From contig JARDYH010000001.1 of NCBI GenBank assembly GCA_029215795.1, positions 6,194,001-6,258,000 on the forward strand: a DNA stretch of 64,000 nt, in the 5' to 3' direction. Shown piece after piece: positions 46,601 through 55,878 of this stretch; the stretch's first letter is position 1, and every line of letters starts with the position of its first letter. The position numbers were made by a program, and so were the translations under genes. Source of the DNA: Anniella stebbinsi. Taxonomy: Eukaryota > Chordata > Lepidosauria > Squamata > Anniellidae. The notes below the pieces were generated by a model. It made no database searches, was not told where the DNA came from, and worked only from the letters and a program-made list of their open reading frames with translations.

Positions 46601-49589
46601 GCTCACAATCTGGAGTGGTAGCTCTTGAACAAGTGTTGAGGGGCTCTTGTTCAAGGTATCTGTGACACCCTGCCTGCACCCGTGACACTCACCAGGCTAC
46701 ACAACAGGGCTGTCCACGCCACTCGCACTCAGGGCTTACTTCAACCCCCCCCCCCCCCCCCCGTGCTTATGACGTGTTTGAGGGTTTAGGGCTACTGCTG
46801 CTGCTCCCGTCTCGCCTTTATTCTTTTAGGCCCTACGGCTCCACAGCCCAGCACCCTAGCTTTCAAATCCCCCTTCTTCTGCCCGCTGCCACCAGTACTT
46901 TCCTCAGGTACACTTCCAAAGATTACACCAGTTGGATATAATTAACAAGATTTATGAACATTAAGATGATTGTTCATGTAGCACAAGCTTGATGGTTTCC
47001 TCAGGTCAACAGCGTATTGGTTACAGGCACAATGCTTAATAGTTTCAGTACTTCCTGTTCATAACATTTCAAATAGAAACTCTCACGTTCTATGTTTCTC
47101 CTGCCTACTCTACACTACACTACACTCTTTCCCACAATCTCCTTCACGCTGTCTTGTCAGCTCCCAAAATATATACACAGACACTCTCACACAGCCAGCC
47201 AATCCAGGCACTCCCCCGCCACCATCCAATCAGCACTCACACATGAACTCCCCCCCCCCTTATGCTTACCCAGTTACAACATAACTGTTAGTCTATTTAA
47301 CTTCTTTTATGGCATTTTATAAACAACTACTTACAATCTTTTATATACAAAGACCTCTAAAGTAGCTGAACATCACAGTATCCCCAGAACCCCCCTCTGT
47401 CTTGAGCTAGAGAACTGTCTCATCACATTGCCTTTGAGGTTCGCAAGGACTCCATGCAAAGTGGGAATACTAGGTCAGCAGGTCTTGCCTGATCTCACCA
47501 CCCTGGAGTCGGCCCTGCAAAAGCTTCCAGATGGCAGGTCAAACCTGTGGGCTGCCCCAACACAGCCTTCCAAAGATGAAACTGAGTTCCCGCGCCATGG
47601 TCCTTTAGGACAATGATAGACGCACAAACCCTATTGCTCAACATTTATGCAAGGCCAAGCTGTACAAACCAAACGTTCTATGGTGCAATTCAAAGAATTA
47701 AGATTGCAGAATCAAAAAGCGATTCACTACAAATAAAGTAAATTTGATTAAAAAAAACAACAACCATGCATCTCACTGCCCAAATTAATAGAAAGGCAAC
47801 TGCAAATACGAAGCGCATAGAGTCACAAACATCCAACCATGCCTATAGTTGGATTTGCTTTCACCAGACAGATGCAATCCAATAGTGTTTACTAACCAGA
47901 AAATAAGTGTTTACCCTTCAGGGTAAACAAGCAGGGATAGAGCCAGGTTTCTGCAGCAAGAGACTGAGGCCCCCTCTACAAGAATTCAGTTTGGCGCCTG
48001 GTTGTCCGATTATGCGCATCTTCTCACAAACGCTTTTACGCCTAAATCCTATAAACGACATGCGGTGAACCGCATAACCGGCAGTATGAAACGTGCTTTA
48101 AAGTGGTTGAAATGCGGAGAATCGCTCGTTTACATGGTCATAATGCGCTTTAACGGCCGGGGAGAATTAAAACTCGCTATTTAACACACATTCGATGATG
48201 CGCATAATCGGACAGATAAAGCGCCTCAACCCCCGATTTGCGCTCCGCTCTTGTAGAGTTTTTTTTTTTTTAATGCGACTTGAAAGAGCTTTAAATCGCT
48301 CTTGTAGAGGCACCCTAACTCTCTGACAGTAATTTGGGAACCACCAGTCCTACAAGGAATCACTCTGTAGCAAACATCCAGGTGCGCTCCTCACCCACCT
48401 CCACCCCGTAAGTAACCACCATTGGATTGCAAATTACACTGTACCCTCATCACAGAGCTGCAATGTTCAATGTGCAATGACAACAACAAAATACGGGAAG
48501 AGGGAATCCGAGGTCCCCTCTACAAGGATTCGCTTTTGCGCCTGGTTAGCCGATTACGCGCATAATCGCAGAAGCGCATTTACGCCTATTCCCTCTGCAC
48601 GAGAGGCGGCGAGAGGCGGCGAAGCGCATTAAAGGATGTCCAAAATGCGGTTTACAAGTAGTTAATGCGCATAAGCGCATATGCACACAATCAAAATGCG
48701 CTTTAACGGACGGAGCAAAATAAAACTCGCGATTTAACGCGCATTTGATAATGCGCATAATCGGAGAGATAACGCGCCTCTACACCCCATTTGCGCTCCG
48801 CTGGTGTGGAGGTAAATTTTTTAATGAGACTTCAAAGAGCTTTAAATGCCTCTTGAAGAGGCAGCCCGAGTTCTCTTTGGGATGTGGGAAAGAATGGAGG
48901 GGGGCGTTAAGGCACACTTACGAGGGAGTAAACCCCACTGAGCAGAAGACTTACACCTGAGTAAACACGCTCATGGAGTTTACTTCTTAAATGAGCTCAA
49001 CTCTTGAAACTTATTCAGTCCTGACTGAGTGAACACGCACCCTTTAGGGCATCAGCAGCACCCAACCCCAATGGGGGTCTACTTCTGAGTAAGCGGTCAT
49101 AGAGGGCTCCACTTCTGAGTAAGCACTACTTATTCCGATGGAGTGCACCTGTGAGAAAGCACCATTTAATCCAACCAAGCCGACTCGCTTTTAAGCATGC
49201 GTTTACGAGAGAGAAAGCAGCGCCGGACCTCAGCGGGGCCTCCTTGTGAGTAAGAACCCCCTCCCCCCGTGGGGCCTCCTTGTGAGTAAGCACCGCTGGA
49301 CCGCCGCGGGGTCTCCTCGTGAGCAAGCGGGCTGCGCTGCCACCTGCCGGCGGCTGCCGCGTGGAAGGCTCGCTCGTGCTCGGCGCGGGGGAAGCGGGCA
49401 GCGGCGGCGCCGTCGCCCCTCAGCGCTGCCCGGGAGGCGCCTCGTTCTCCCCGCTCGACCCTCGAGCCCCGGGGATGGCGGCGGCGGCGGCGGCGGCGCG
49501 GGAGGTTTGAAGGCGGCGCTCCCCCCCCCCCTGCCCTCACCTGCGGCGGCCGCTCCGGCGAGGACGGCGACGAGCGGCAGCGTCCCCAT
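31520..49589 (-). CDS. IL13RA1: Copy B: IL13RA1-like type I cytokine receptor, complete
   Basis: Ten exons (49541-49589, 44892-45052, 41927-42059, 39434-39554, 38073-38245, 37001-37140, 34975-35122, 32173-32272, 31827-31911, 31520-31600) join in phase to 1191 nt, 396 residues plus stop; human IL13RA1 is about 427. Layout: signal peptide 1-16; domain 1, about 17-114; FN3 domain 2, 115-212, with [13 protein letters not shown] (126-138); FN3 domain 3, 213-308, with WSDWS at 299-303; membrane span 317-340; Box 1 LPTIPDPG at 348-355; acidic tail. The family binds IL-13 at the cell surface and, with IL4R, signals through JAKs docked at Box 1 and STAT6; that role is inferred from the family. The IPDPGK Box 1 and a C-terminal [18 protein letters not shown] end favour IL13RA1 over IL13RA2, which lacks Box 1. 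A cysteine conserved near the end of domain 1 is replaced by Trp. Confidence 0.85.
31827..31911 (-). CDS. IL13RA1: Copy B exon 9 (Box 1)
   Basis: 85 nt, acceptor 'ttctgaag', donor GTGAGT. It encodes [20 protein letters not shown], the membrane-proximal proline-rich Box 1 where the JAK binds. This is the best single marker for IL13RA1 identity. Confidence 0.86.
32173..32272 (-). CDS. IL13RA1: Copy B exon 8 (transmembrane span)
   Basis: 100 nt, acceptor 'ttttcag', donor GTAAGAG. A short charged stalk (DERKTDN) is followed by about 24 hydrophobic residues and the stop-transfer YLKR, the same ending as in IL13RA1. Confidence 0.87.
32600..34150. other. Insertion specific to copy B intron 7
   Basis: Copy A continues from its equivalent of 32600 directly to that of 34153. 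The extra DNA holds an L2-type LINE end (32795-33330) and about 800 bp of unrecognised sequence with no clear gene. Confidence 0.55.
32795..33330 (+). repeat. L2-type LINE 3' end
   Basis: The frame 32784-33107 encodes [32 protein letters not shown] and [12 protein letters not shown], the C-terminal region of the L2-type ORF. It ends with 'gcccagagagcttcggctat' and an (AAAT)n tail. It is not a host gene. Confidence 0.82.
34975..35122 (-). CDS. IL13RA1: Copy B exon 7 (WSDWS exon)
   Basis: 148 nt, acceptor 'tgtttaag', donor GTGAGA. It encodes [11 protein letters not shown] and WSDWS, the signature of the membrane-proximal domain of type I cytokine receptors. Three codons longer than in copy A. 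Confidence 0.88.
35425..35930 (+). repeat. Decayed L2-type LINE
   Basis: Starts near 'tacaccagcactggtcacca' and includes 'tttaaagccctaaatg' and a tail 'ttgaaaggtggctaagaaat'. The coding remnant ([19 protein letters not shown]) is broken. Absent from copy A at the matching site. Confidence 0.6.
35940..36890. other. Copy B intron 6, GC-rich, no gene
   Basis: Part of this block matches 5170-5640 of copy A, and both hold repeated 'cataggattctt'-type motifs and C/T-rich runs. Several overlapping open frames on both strands are best explained by the GC-rich composition. Confidence 0.45.
36938..36972. repeat. (AGG)n microsatellite near exon 6 donor
   Basis: About ten GGA/AGG units, lying within 30-60 bases downstream of the exon 6 donor on the minus strand, where they read as a (TCC)n pyrimidine tract. 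Not seen in copy A. Confidence 0.85.
37001..37140 (-). CDS. IL13RA1: Copy B exon 6 (start of FN3 domain 3)
   Basis: 140 nt, acceptor 'ttgctttag', donor GTAAGT. It begins [13 protein letters not shown] and carries SLTWTP and ICYQVEVNN, the WxxP-containing strands of a fibronectin-III domain. Several N-glycosylation sequons (NIT, NTS, NNT, NKT). Confidence 0.88.
37540..38023. mobile_element. CpG-rich MITE, copy 3, composite with captured flank
   Basis: 484 bp between 'gggtgcctctacaag' and 'cttgtagagggagcc', flanked by ACT on both sides (37537-37539, 38024-38026). Copy A has the empty site near 7118-7128. A usual family end ('ggctgcctctacaag') lies inside at 37669, and the 106 bp before it (37563-37668) are the reverse complement of 16689-16794, which flank MITE copy 2. 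The inner TTA at 37666-37668 corresponds to that copy's target duplication. Confidence 0.82.
38073..38245 (-). CDS. IL13RA1: Copy B exon 5 (second half of FN3 domain 2)
   Basis: 173 nt, acceptor 'acccaag', donor GTAGGA. It encodes [14 protein letters not shown] and [15 protein letters not shown]. The central [12 protein letters not shown] stretch is the same in both copies while the ends differ strongly. Confidence 0.87.
38250..39430. other. Copy B intron 4, no gene
   Basis: Aligns with 7365-8785 of copy A through most of its length, with scattered indels; no exon or recognised transposon. Confidence 0.5.
39434..39554 (-). CDS. IL13RA1: Copy B exon 4 (start of FN3 domain 2)
   Basis: 121 nt, acceptor 'tttccag', donor GTTTGT (weaker than copy A's GTATGT). 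Encodes [18 protein letters not shown] and YVVCSW with the first conserved cysteine pair of the cytokine-receptor module. Confidence 0.88.
39855..40640. other. Intron 3 tract nearly identical to copy A
   Basis: Partner of 9200-9960. Includes the SINE at 40365-40577 and an extra 30 bases near 40060-40090 absent from copy A. Confidence 0.7.
40365..40577 (-). repeat. tRNA-derived SINE in copy B intron 3
   Basis: Same insertion as 9687-9895: tRNA-like box A and box B at the high-coordinate end, body towards 40365. Inherited through the gene duplication. Confidence 0.82.
41700..41890 (+). repeat. L2-type LINE 3' tail
   Basis: Partner of the tail at 11565-11760, ending in (AAAT)n. Confidence 0.55.
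41927..42059 (-). CDS. IL13RA1: Copy B exon 3 (second half of domain 1)
   Basis: 133 nt, acceptor 'aatttag', donor GTAAGTC. The frame is open (second codon TGG where copy A has TGA). Encodes [12 protein letters not shown] and [17 protein letters not shown]. The second cysteine near the end, present in copy A and in human IL13RA1, is Trp here (TGG for TGC). Confidence 0.83.
42060..44890. other. Copy B intron 2 with L2-type and short dispersed repeats
   Basis: Mostly alignable with copy A intron 2. Adds L2-type remains at 42800-43160 and 43430-43675, dispersed 70-bp repeats near 42710, 43720 and 44110, and a C homopolymer at 44370-44387. No exon. Confidence 0.5.
43430..43675 (+). repeat. L2-type LINE 3' tail
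   Basis: Ends 'gccttgggagagcttc', 'aaaggcggctaagaaat' and an (AAAT)n tail. Not found at the matching place in copy A. Confidence 0.6.
44892..45052 (-). CDS. IL13RA1: Copy B exon 2 (domain 1)
   Basis: 161 nt, acceptor 'ttcatag', donor GTAAGT. Encodes [16 protein letters not shown] and GGDQKN, matching the IL13RA1 domain-1 layout (LPPV...TWNP...GDKQ). The most diverged exon between the two copies. Confidence 0.85.
45598..45800 (+). repeat. Dispersed repeat, third copy
   Basis: 'tactggatcagaccaagg', 'cagtggccaaccagcag' and 'tcggatactggagg' mark the interspersed family also at 25930 and 27735. It directly precedes a CR1 end. Confidence 0.6.
45810..46268 (+). mobile_element. CR1 LINE 3' end
   Basis: The translated remnant includes [15 protein letters not shown] and [11 protein letters not shown], the C-terminus of the CR1 ORF2. 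The 3' end 'gaccttatgggcaccttcca' leads to the CR1-specific 8-bp tail repeat ATTCTATG (46249-46264). Copy B only, in intron 1. Confidence 0.88.
46661..47377 (-). mobile_element. LTR-like element, 717 bp
   Basis: Bounded by TGTGATG...GGGTGTCACA (read on the minus strand) and by the perfect 5-bp duplication GTATC (46656-46660, 47378-47382). Copy A has the empty site 'caaggtattcccag' near 17570. A TATA-like 'tgtatatatttt' and 'aataaagg' are present on the minus strand, and a 'tactggtggcagc' block may be a primer-binding-like remnant. Same family as 18176-18779. It encodes no protein; probably a solo LTR. Confidence 0.7.
47968..48315. mobile_element. CpG-rich MITE, copy 4
   Basis: 348 bp between 'ggccccctctacaag' and 'cttgtagaggcaccc'; flanking triplets TGA and TAA. 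Lies in intron 1 of copy B, close to copy 5. Contains an internal T homopolymer near 48258. Confidence 0.78.
48512..48866. mobile_element. CpG-rich MITE, copy 5
   Basis: 355 bp between 'ggtcccctctacaagg' and 'cttgaagaggcagcc', with perfect CGA target duplication (48509-48511, 48867-48869). Copy A shows the empty site 'aatccaagttctc' near 18980, so the insertion is younger than the gene duplication. Confidence 0.85.
48910..49330. repeat. Degenerate 'gagtaagca' array beside exon 1 of copy B
   Basis: Partner of 19020-19540, with repeated '(g/c)tgagtaagca' units that run into the CpG island. Confidence 0.5.
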
Positions 49590-49760
49590 GGAGCCTCCCT
49601 CGGCGCCCGCTCCCCGCACGGCTTCGCCTCTCCCCGCGGCACTACCGGAGGGCCGGCGCAGACGGGAAAGGCTGCCGCGAAGGCCCGCCCAGCGCGGAGG
49701 CGTCGACCGCGGCAGGCCCCTCCTGAGGGAATCTGACTGAGGGGAAGCGGGTGAGAATTT
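49216..49760 (-). promoter_or_regulatory. IL13RA1: CpG island and promoter region of copy B
   Basis: GC/CpG-rich DNA around exon 1, no TATA box seen. From 49216 to about 49730 it is almost base-for-base the same as 19440-19960, apart from the length of a C run and single bases, while DNA on both sides is more different. Confidence 0.65.
49541..49589 (-). CDS. IL13RA1: Copy B exon 1 (signal peptide)
   Basis: ATG at 49589; 49 coding nt up to donor GTGAGG. Encodes [16 protein letters not shown], an n-region-poor but hydrophobic signal peptide, and ends in phase 1, matching exon 2. An in-frame GTG lies ten codons upstream, but ATG is preferred. Confidence 0.78.
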
Positions 49761-50288
49761 CGCCTCATAAGTGAGGAGCTCGTCCGCCCAGGCCCGTCAG
49801 CCGGGGACGGAGCCTCCTCCCTCCACACGCTAAGAAGGGGCTGTGTGCCCTCGCCCTTGCGGCGAGGGGAGCCCCTGAGGACGTGCAGAGCGCCACGGGC
49901 CCCTCTCGCGCCTTCCTCTTCCACACAAACCACACCTGCCTCTTTCCAAAGCTGTGCAACAGTATGCAATGTTTGACTTCGTCTGTTTTTTTGTTTCGTT
50001 TTTTTTGTTTTAACTTATTTTAAAAAGTACATTAATATTCCCACCCACCCTGCAAAGCGGATGAGTCGGGGGTGTGTGTGTGTGAAGAAATAATTGTCCC
50101 AAGATCAGGTTACAAAGGGAGCAATAAACGGGCATCTTCAAGGAGCCTTTGTGCCTAACCCCTTTTTTTTCCTTTTGTAAAATTAAATAAAGCAAAAACA
50201 CAAAGAAGGCCACGGGCCTTTCTCCTATCTTCCTCTTCGCCACTCTCTGCCTCTTTCAAAGAGCAATGGAACAATTTTTGCAACGATT

Positions 50289-50291
<3 letters not shown>

Positions 50292-50321
<30 letters not shown>
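50292..50321. repeat. (TA)n microsatellite
   Basis: About 15 uninterrupted TA units. Confidence 0.9.
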
Positions 50322-50322
<1 letters not shown>

Positions 50323-50934
50323 TTTGAAAAATTAAGCATACCTGTAAATGTTTAGATGCCACCCCTGCAATTATAGGACATTTTTCTCCCTAAGCATGCA
50401 TCGGATTGCATCTTTAGTTCATTTACATACCTCCCAAAAATGGGAGATAAATAAATGTCTAAAGCAGGTGGCTAACGAAGAAAACAATAAAAACCAATAC
50501 AGTCGAAATGATAAAATCTAAACACATTGACTAATGTCCCTTAGCCTACTTCACAGGGTTGTTGTGAACATAAAAGTGGGGAGTCTCGAACCATGTGTGG
50601 TGCTGTCCTGAGCTCCTTGGAGGAAAGGTAGGATATAAATATAAATATAGAATTGGGATCTTGATGTATTTCGTTCCTCTTTGTTGAACTTCTCATTTTG
50701 TTTAATTTTTTTTTAAAAAAAAGTAAACAGAAAATAAAATAGAATAAAAAGATGAAACACTATTTTTTCTAAAGTGTAACAAAGACTGGTTAATCATGTT
50801 TTAGTGAATTGAAGAACAATTAAAAGTTATTTGCAAAAGGTAAGAGTCAACCCAACCACACTGAATCTACTCAAAGCAATTTTGGGTGTACACTTTGTGT
50901 GAAGTGCATTGATCAACTATGGGGTAGTTAACTA

Positions 50935-51168
50935 GAATGACTCTATGAAAAGGAAGACAGGGCTCCTGTATCTTTAACAGTTGCATCGAAAAGGGAATTT
51001 CAGCAGGTGTCATTTGTATATATACAAATCGGATCAAGAGGGCCTGGCTCCTGCAGCTTTAACTGTTGTGATGAAGAGGGAATTTCACCAGTTTCTGCTG
51101 AAATTCCCTTTTCTATGCAACTGTTAAAGATACAGAAGCCCTGTCCTCCTGTTCATATGGTCACCCTA
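50935..51168. mobile_element. Foldback MITE, hAT-like
   Basis: 234 bp with long inverted arms: 50944-51006 pairs with 51094-51156 with about four mismatches in 63. Flanked by AGTTAACTA on both sides (50926-50934, 51169-51177). An 8-9 bp target duplication and the 'gggtgaccatatgaa'-like end fit a non-autonomous hAT-type element. Confidence 0.72.
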
Positions 51169-52180
51169 AGTTAACTAGAAGCCAAAAGCTTCCTAAATTC
51201 TGGAACTATTGATTGATAGCACTTAGCAAAGACCAAAATCCGTAACAAAACAACTTCAAATCAGCAAAAAGGCAGTGCTAAAACTAAACAGAGCTTCTGC
51301 TTAATTGATATAATAACATTTAAGGATAATACACAAAAAACAAAGTGCAAATAGTTGTTTTTTATTTTAACTTATTAGTGAGAGATGCAAACAAGTTGTT
51401 GGCAATTTGTTGTTGGTTTTGGCAAGATTCATCATGCCTTTTCCACAACTGTGTGACAGGCCTCAATTCAGCAGGTGAAGGTTTCCTGCCAGAGCCCTGT
51501 CATGCAACTCTGGAAAAGGCACAAGGAGACCTGAGGCCAGAGAGATGGCCACTCTCCTAGAAAAGGCAAGCCTCATACCGGGGCTAGAAAGCAACACCTG
51601 CCCATACAATTCCCTGTAAATTGACTTGGCCTGGGTTTTTGTGTCCCTTCTAACATTCATCAACACAGGTCATTGGTTTTCTTGTCCATGAGGAAGGCCT
51701 ACAGCCAAAATATGCATAAGAGTATGTGTAAATTGATTAACTGGTTAGACTGATCTTTTTAAAATGGTTTGAGCTATTAAAAAGGTATCCCCAATCAACA
51801 GGGCAGCAAATTTTTAAAATATTAATTGTAGATGTATTAACACAAATACTTCTAAAAGTTTGCAGATGGCAAGTGCCATTTTGAAGTAGGAATTGTTTGT
51901 TGGAGGAATTCATCCGGAGGGTGAAGTTTGCTGAGCGTTCACCAGTTCAGCCTCCTGGACTCTGACAGGCCCAAGTTGATCTATATCAAGTCGGAACTGC
52001 TTTTGGATTTTCATTCCCCTCACTCCATCCCCAAAATTGCCATTTATCCAAATTGCGACCATAATAACTGCAAATTGTGGCCGTAATGTGCAGAACACAA
52101 AACATATTAGAGCTACAATTTGCGAAACTACGATTCAAGAAAATGGAGACTGAAGTAACCAAGAAAGTTACCAAGGATTT

Positions 52181-52345
52181 CGGGAAAAGGTCCACGGCTC
52201 ACAACGGCGAGCTGAGCAGTGGGCTCTGGGAAAATCCGGTGAGCCCAAATAGGGCTGATAACCCCGTGACGGTCATCCCTAGTTTGAAGAGGCATTTTCC
52301 GTTTTCCCTCACAGAAGAGGTGTGCATCATCTAAAAACAAAGTAC
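52181..52345. repeat. 165-bp direct repeat, left copy
   Basis: Matches 63411-63575 over 165 bases with seven substitutions and no gap. It abuts the 3' end of the APE-type LINE. Its right part (from about 52284) is the ancestral upstream sequence shared with 21110-21170; its left part is a copy B-specific insert. Confidence 0.88.
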
Positions 52346-55300
52346 AGAATGAATCTTTATTCAACAGCCAATAGGCCAAAACCTTATTACATTGGTTAAA
52401 ATGAGCATTTCAAAATGAATTATACATTAAAATGTACATACACATCAAATCACAGGACAGGCAGTCAAATATTTAAGCTTTTTAACTCAGGTCTAGTCAC
52501 TGTTAACTATCTGGTTTCTGCAGCTGATTATGATATGGAGAAATTTAGCTACTTGTAATGTGATTGGCTTATCTTTACCCTGCAGTAAGATGCTTGTCAG
52601 CTTTTGCTGGTGAATCCCACCTATCTTACGTAAAATCGGACCAAGCAGGGTGTTCCTTGCCTCATTGTAGAAGCTACATCTTAACAGCATGTGTTCAACT
52701 GATTCAACTTCCAAGTGGTGACACGGGCAGTACCTATCTTCCAGAGGCAATCCCTTAAACCTACCCTCCAGCAGTTTAGAGGGGAGAATGTTAAATCTGG
52801 CAAGTGAGAATGCTCTTCTGTATTTGGGTACTGATAACCAATTCAGGTATCAGGTTCTGTCTCCACCTGCTCTGGCCATTAGGCCTAGCGTGTAGGGGGA
52901 GCATGTTCCACGAGCCATGCTTCTCTGCTCCTGAAGATCAACATCGAGGATTCTTTGCTTGATAATCCGCCTGGCATAGTCATGGTCCATGTGTAATAGT
53001 GGAAAAGGGGAGAGACCCAGGAGGTTTGATTTCTGCACCAGCGCTTTGGTCCACGGCAATACATAAGAGTCTAATAGGACCAAGGACACCAGGGAGTTTG
53101 TGGAAAAGCCATGGTACAGTCTTAACCAGTACGATAGAGTATGGATCCAAGCCGTGCTACTCAGTGAGGGCAAACCCACCTCCAGATTAAGAACCGCACC
53201 TGCCACACACCTGGGTACTCCAAAAAGCAGTCTTAGATACGATGACTGGAGGCCCTCAATCGGACTTTTGCACAGGGGGAACCATATAGGGGCTCCGTAC
53301 AGGATCTGGGCGGCCAGTTTGGCTTGATGGACTCTAACGGCTGCTGGTAGATATTTGCCACCTTTTTGAGGGAAGAAACGATATAACACTCCCATTGTTT
53401 ACTCCGCCCTGCCTTTGACTTCTTTGCTGTGCTTAGTCCATTTAAGATTTTCCTGGAACCATAACCCTAGGTATTTATAAATACCTGATTGATTTTATGC
53501 CCGCCCATGTGCAATATATACCTTGCTTTTTTGTTTGCAAAAAACATTGTTTTTGACTTTTGGTAATTAATGGATAGATTGTTTTTAACCCAGTAGGATA
53601 AAAAACCAGTAAGGAGTCTCTTTAGCCCGAGTCGGGTCTGGGAAACCAGAACTGCATCGTCCGCAGACTTTGGATTGGCCAATTTTAGGAGGGTGGGACT
53701 GTAGCTGGGACAGCACCGAAGGGAGGTCTGCTAGATACAAGTTGAACAGGGATGGCGCAAGGACACAGCCTTGCCTAACTCCCTGATTGGTGGCAAATTC
53801 TTTGGTAAGATGGCCCTGAGCACTGCAGCAAACCTGGGCAGTGGAATTATAATACAATGACTGTATTAAAAACAGTAATCTGCTATCGTTAGAAAGCTTC
53901 TCTAGCTTCTTCCAGAGCCAGGGTCGAGAAATCGAATCAAAAGCTGACTTTAGATCCATAAAAGCACAAAATAGTTTGCCTCCTTTTATAGCAGTATATT
54001 TATGGGCCAGGTGGTACAACACTAAGCAGTGGTCAGTAGTTGACCTCCCAGGCTGAAACCCAATTTGTTCCTGACCCAGGATATTGCTCTCACTAATCCA
54101 ATTGCGAAGTTTGACATTCAGGAAGCTGGCAAACACCTTACCTACTATAGACAACAAGCTAATAGTCCTATAGTTACATGGATCATTTCTGGGACCCTTC
54201 TTATGTATTGGGATCACCAGGGCCCTCCGCCAGGCAGAAGGAATTCGGCCGGAATTATTGATGAACGTGAATAAGGTGGCTAACGTTTGGGCCCACCAGC
54301 GTGTATAGACTTTAATATCTCCGAAGTGATTCCGTCTGGTCCGGGGGCTTTGCCCGCCTTAAGTTTACTAAGTAGATCTTCTATAAGTTCAGGATCTACA
54401 TTGGGCCAGATTGGAGAGTTCGGCTTTAGCATTGTGCTCGGAGTCGGAACCTGATCTCCATTCAGAGCTGCCTTATAGTGTTCCTCCCAGATGGTTGCGG
54501 GTATGTAGCTGTCAGATTCTCTGGCTCTGGGGATCATGGCCCCTGAGACGATATCCCAAAAGGATCTAGTATTGTTGGAGTTTGTGGCCGCTATCAAGAG
54601 CTGCCAGCACTCTCGATCCGCAGCCTGCTTCTTCCAATGTAATAGACTTTTATATTTTCTTTTTTGATCGTAGAATGAGTCTGGTATTTTCCTCTCGTTG
54701 TTCTTCCGGTAGGTGCAATACGCCATCTGAAGGTTTCTTTTTGCCATTACGCAATCTCCATCAAACCATGCTTTACTTTGAGGCCTTCTCTCTTTTGGAT
54801 TAGGGAGACTATCTTGTACTGCATGAATAAGGGCCTGAATCAGGTCCTCATAAGCATCAATGGCAGACTCAGGAGATCGAGATTCATGAATTTGATTTGA
54901 GTAGTTAACAAAGAGTTCAGAACTGATCAAACGGTCTATGGTACAGGCTGTCTTTGCGGACCATTTGATCTTTTTAAATTTTGAGTTAGCTTGAAGGCTG
55001 GGCAAAGAGTGAGAACAGACTTCCAGCCGAAGTAGGTCAGGGGTGGATAAAACCAACTCAAGGGGACGGTGGTCACTTTCCAGACGGTCTGCTACCAAAA
55101 AACCGCTGACTGAACTCTCCAACTCGTTATGCACTATAATGTAGTCTATCACACTTGATCCCTTAGAGGAGGTAAAGGTAAACTCTCCCCATCTATCCTC
55201 CACTGAATTTAAAATGGAGAGATTGTTTCTAGTTATAGTTTGGAGTAGACATTGGCCTGCGTGGTTAGTGATTCGGTCTTTGGAGTGCCGAGGCATCCTT

Positions 55301-55878
55301 TTAAGCAATGCTTTTATTGTCCCAGGGTCTGGTTCTCCTGATGATAAGGCTCCAGTATGCTTGCCAGTCCTTGCATACAGCAGGGAATTTGGCCTTTAGG
55401 TCCGCGAGATAACATTCGGCTTTCAACCATATAACTTGAGTTGTCTCCTTATTTACTGAGGGAGGAAAGTATGAGTTAAGTAACATAAGGGACAACTTGG
55501 AGGGTCCTAAGTCCAATTTCAGAGCTTGCATCAGAGACTCAAAGCTCGGGAGATAAGTTGTCCTAACATTGAGGGATGATGAAATTAGGACAGATAAGCC
55601 CTGGCGGTTCCTACCTTTCCCTTTATTACGGAATGCTGGTAAACAAAACGTAGAGAAGCCGCTTACGAAGATGTCTTCACAGCACCATGTCTCCTGAAGG
55701 AAAACTATGTTGAACTTTGCCAGATAGTTACTGATCCCTTGATCCCCGGCTTTCGAACTCCACCCGGCAATATTCCATGAAAGAAGCTTTAAATCAGTGT
55801 TTAATTCAGGGTCGACTAGTCAGTCGATCTCAACAAAAGAGTCCAGCAAACCACCCCTGTTATCAAAAACACAGCCGT
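52346..55878 (-). mobile_element. APE-type non-LTR retrotransposon, frame-shifted
   Basis: Minus-strand remains of one long ORF: endonuclease with SWNIAGW and QETW (about 55780-55690) and IDYI...SDHRPL (about 55130-55050); reverse transcriptase with GKAPGPDG, GFQPGRSTTDH, FMDLKSAFDS, GVRQGCVLAP and a damaged catalytic SADDAVL (Tyr to Ser, about 53660); then a C-terminal CPCHH...EHMLLRC zinc-knuckle-like stretch (about 52730-52680). At least three frame shifts. The 3' end is 'aataaagattcattct' without a poly(A). Interrupted at 55878 by an L1; about 20 bp of the 5' end resume at 63391. I cannot assign the clade (I/Jockey-like or related). Confidence 0.78.

Larger units (their letters stand above)
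49761..51894. other. DNA upstream of copy B, no gene
   Basis: 49760-49980 and 51640-51890 align with 20010-20240 and 20820-21100 upstream of copy A. Between them are a (TA)n run at 50292-50321 and a foldback MITE at 50935-51168. No gene. Confidence 0.55.
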
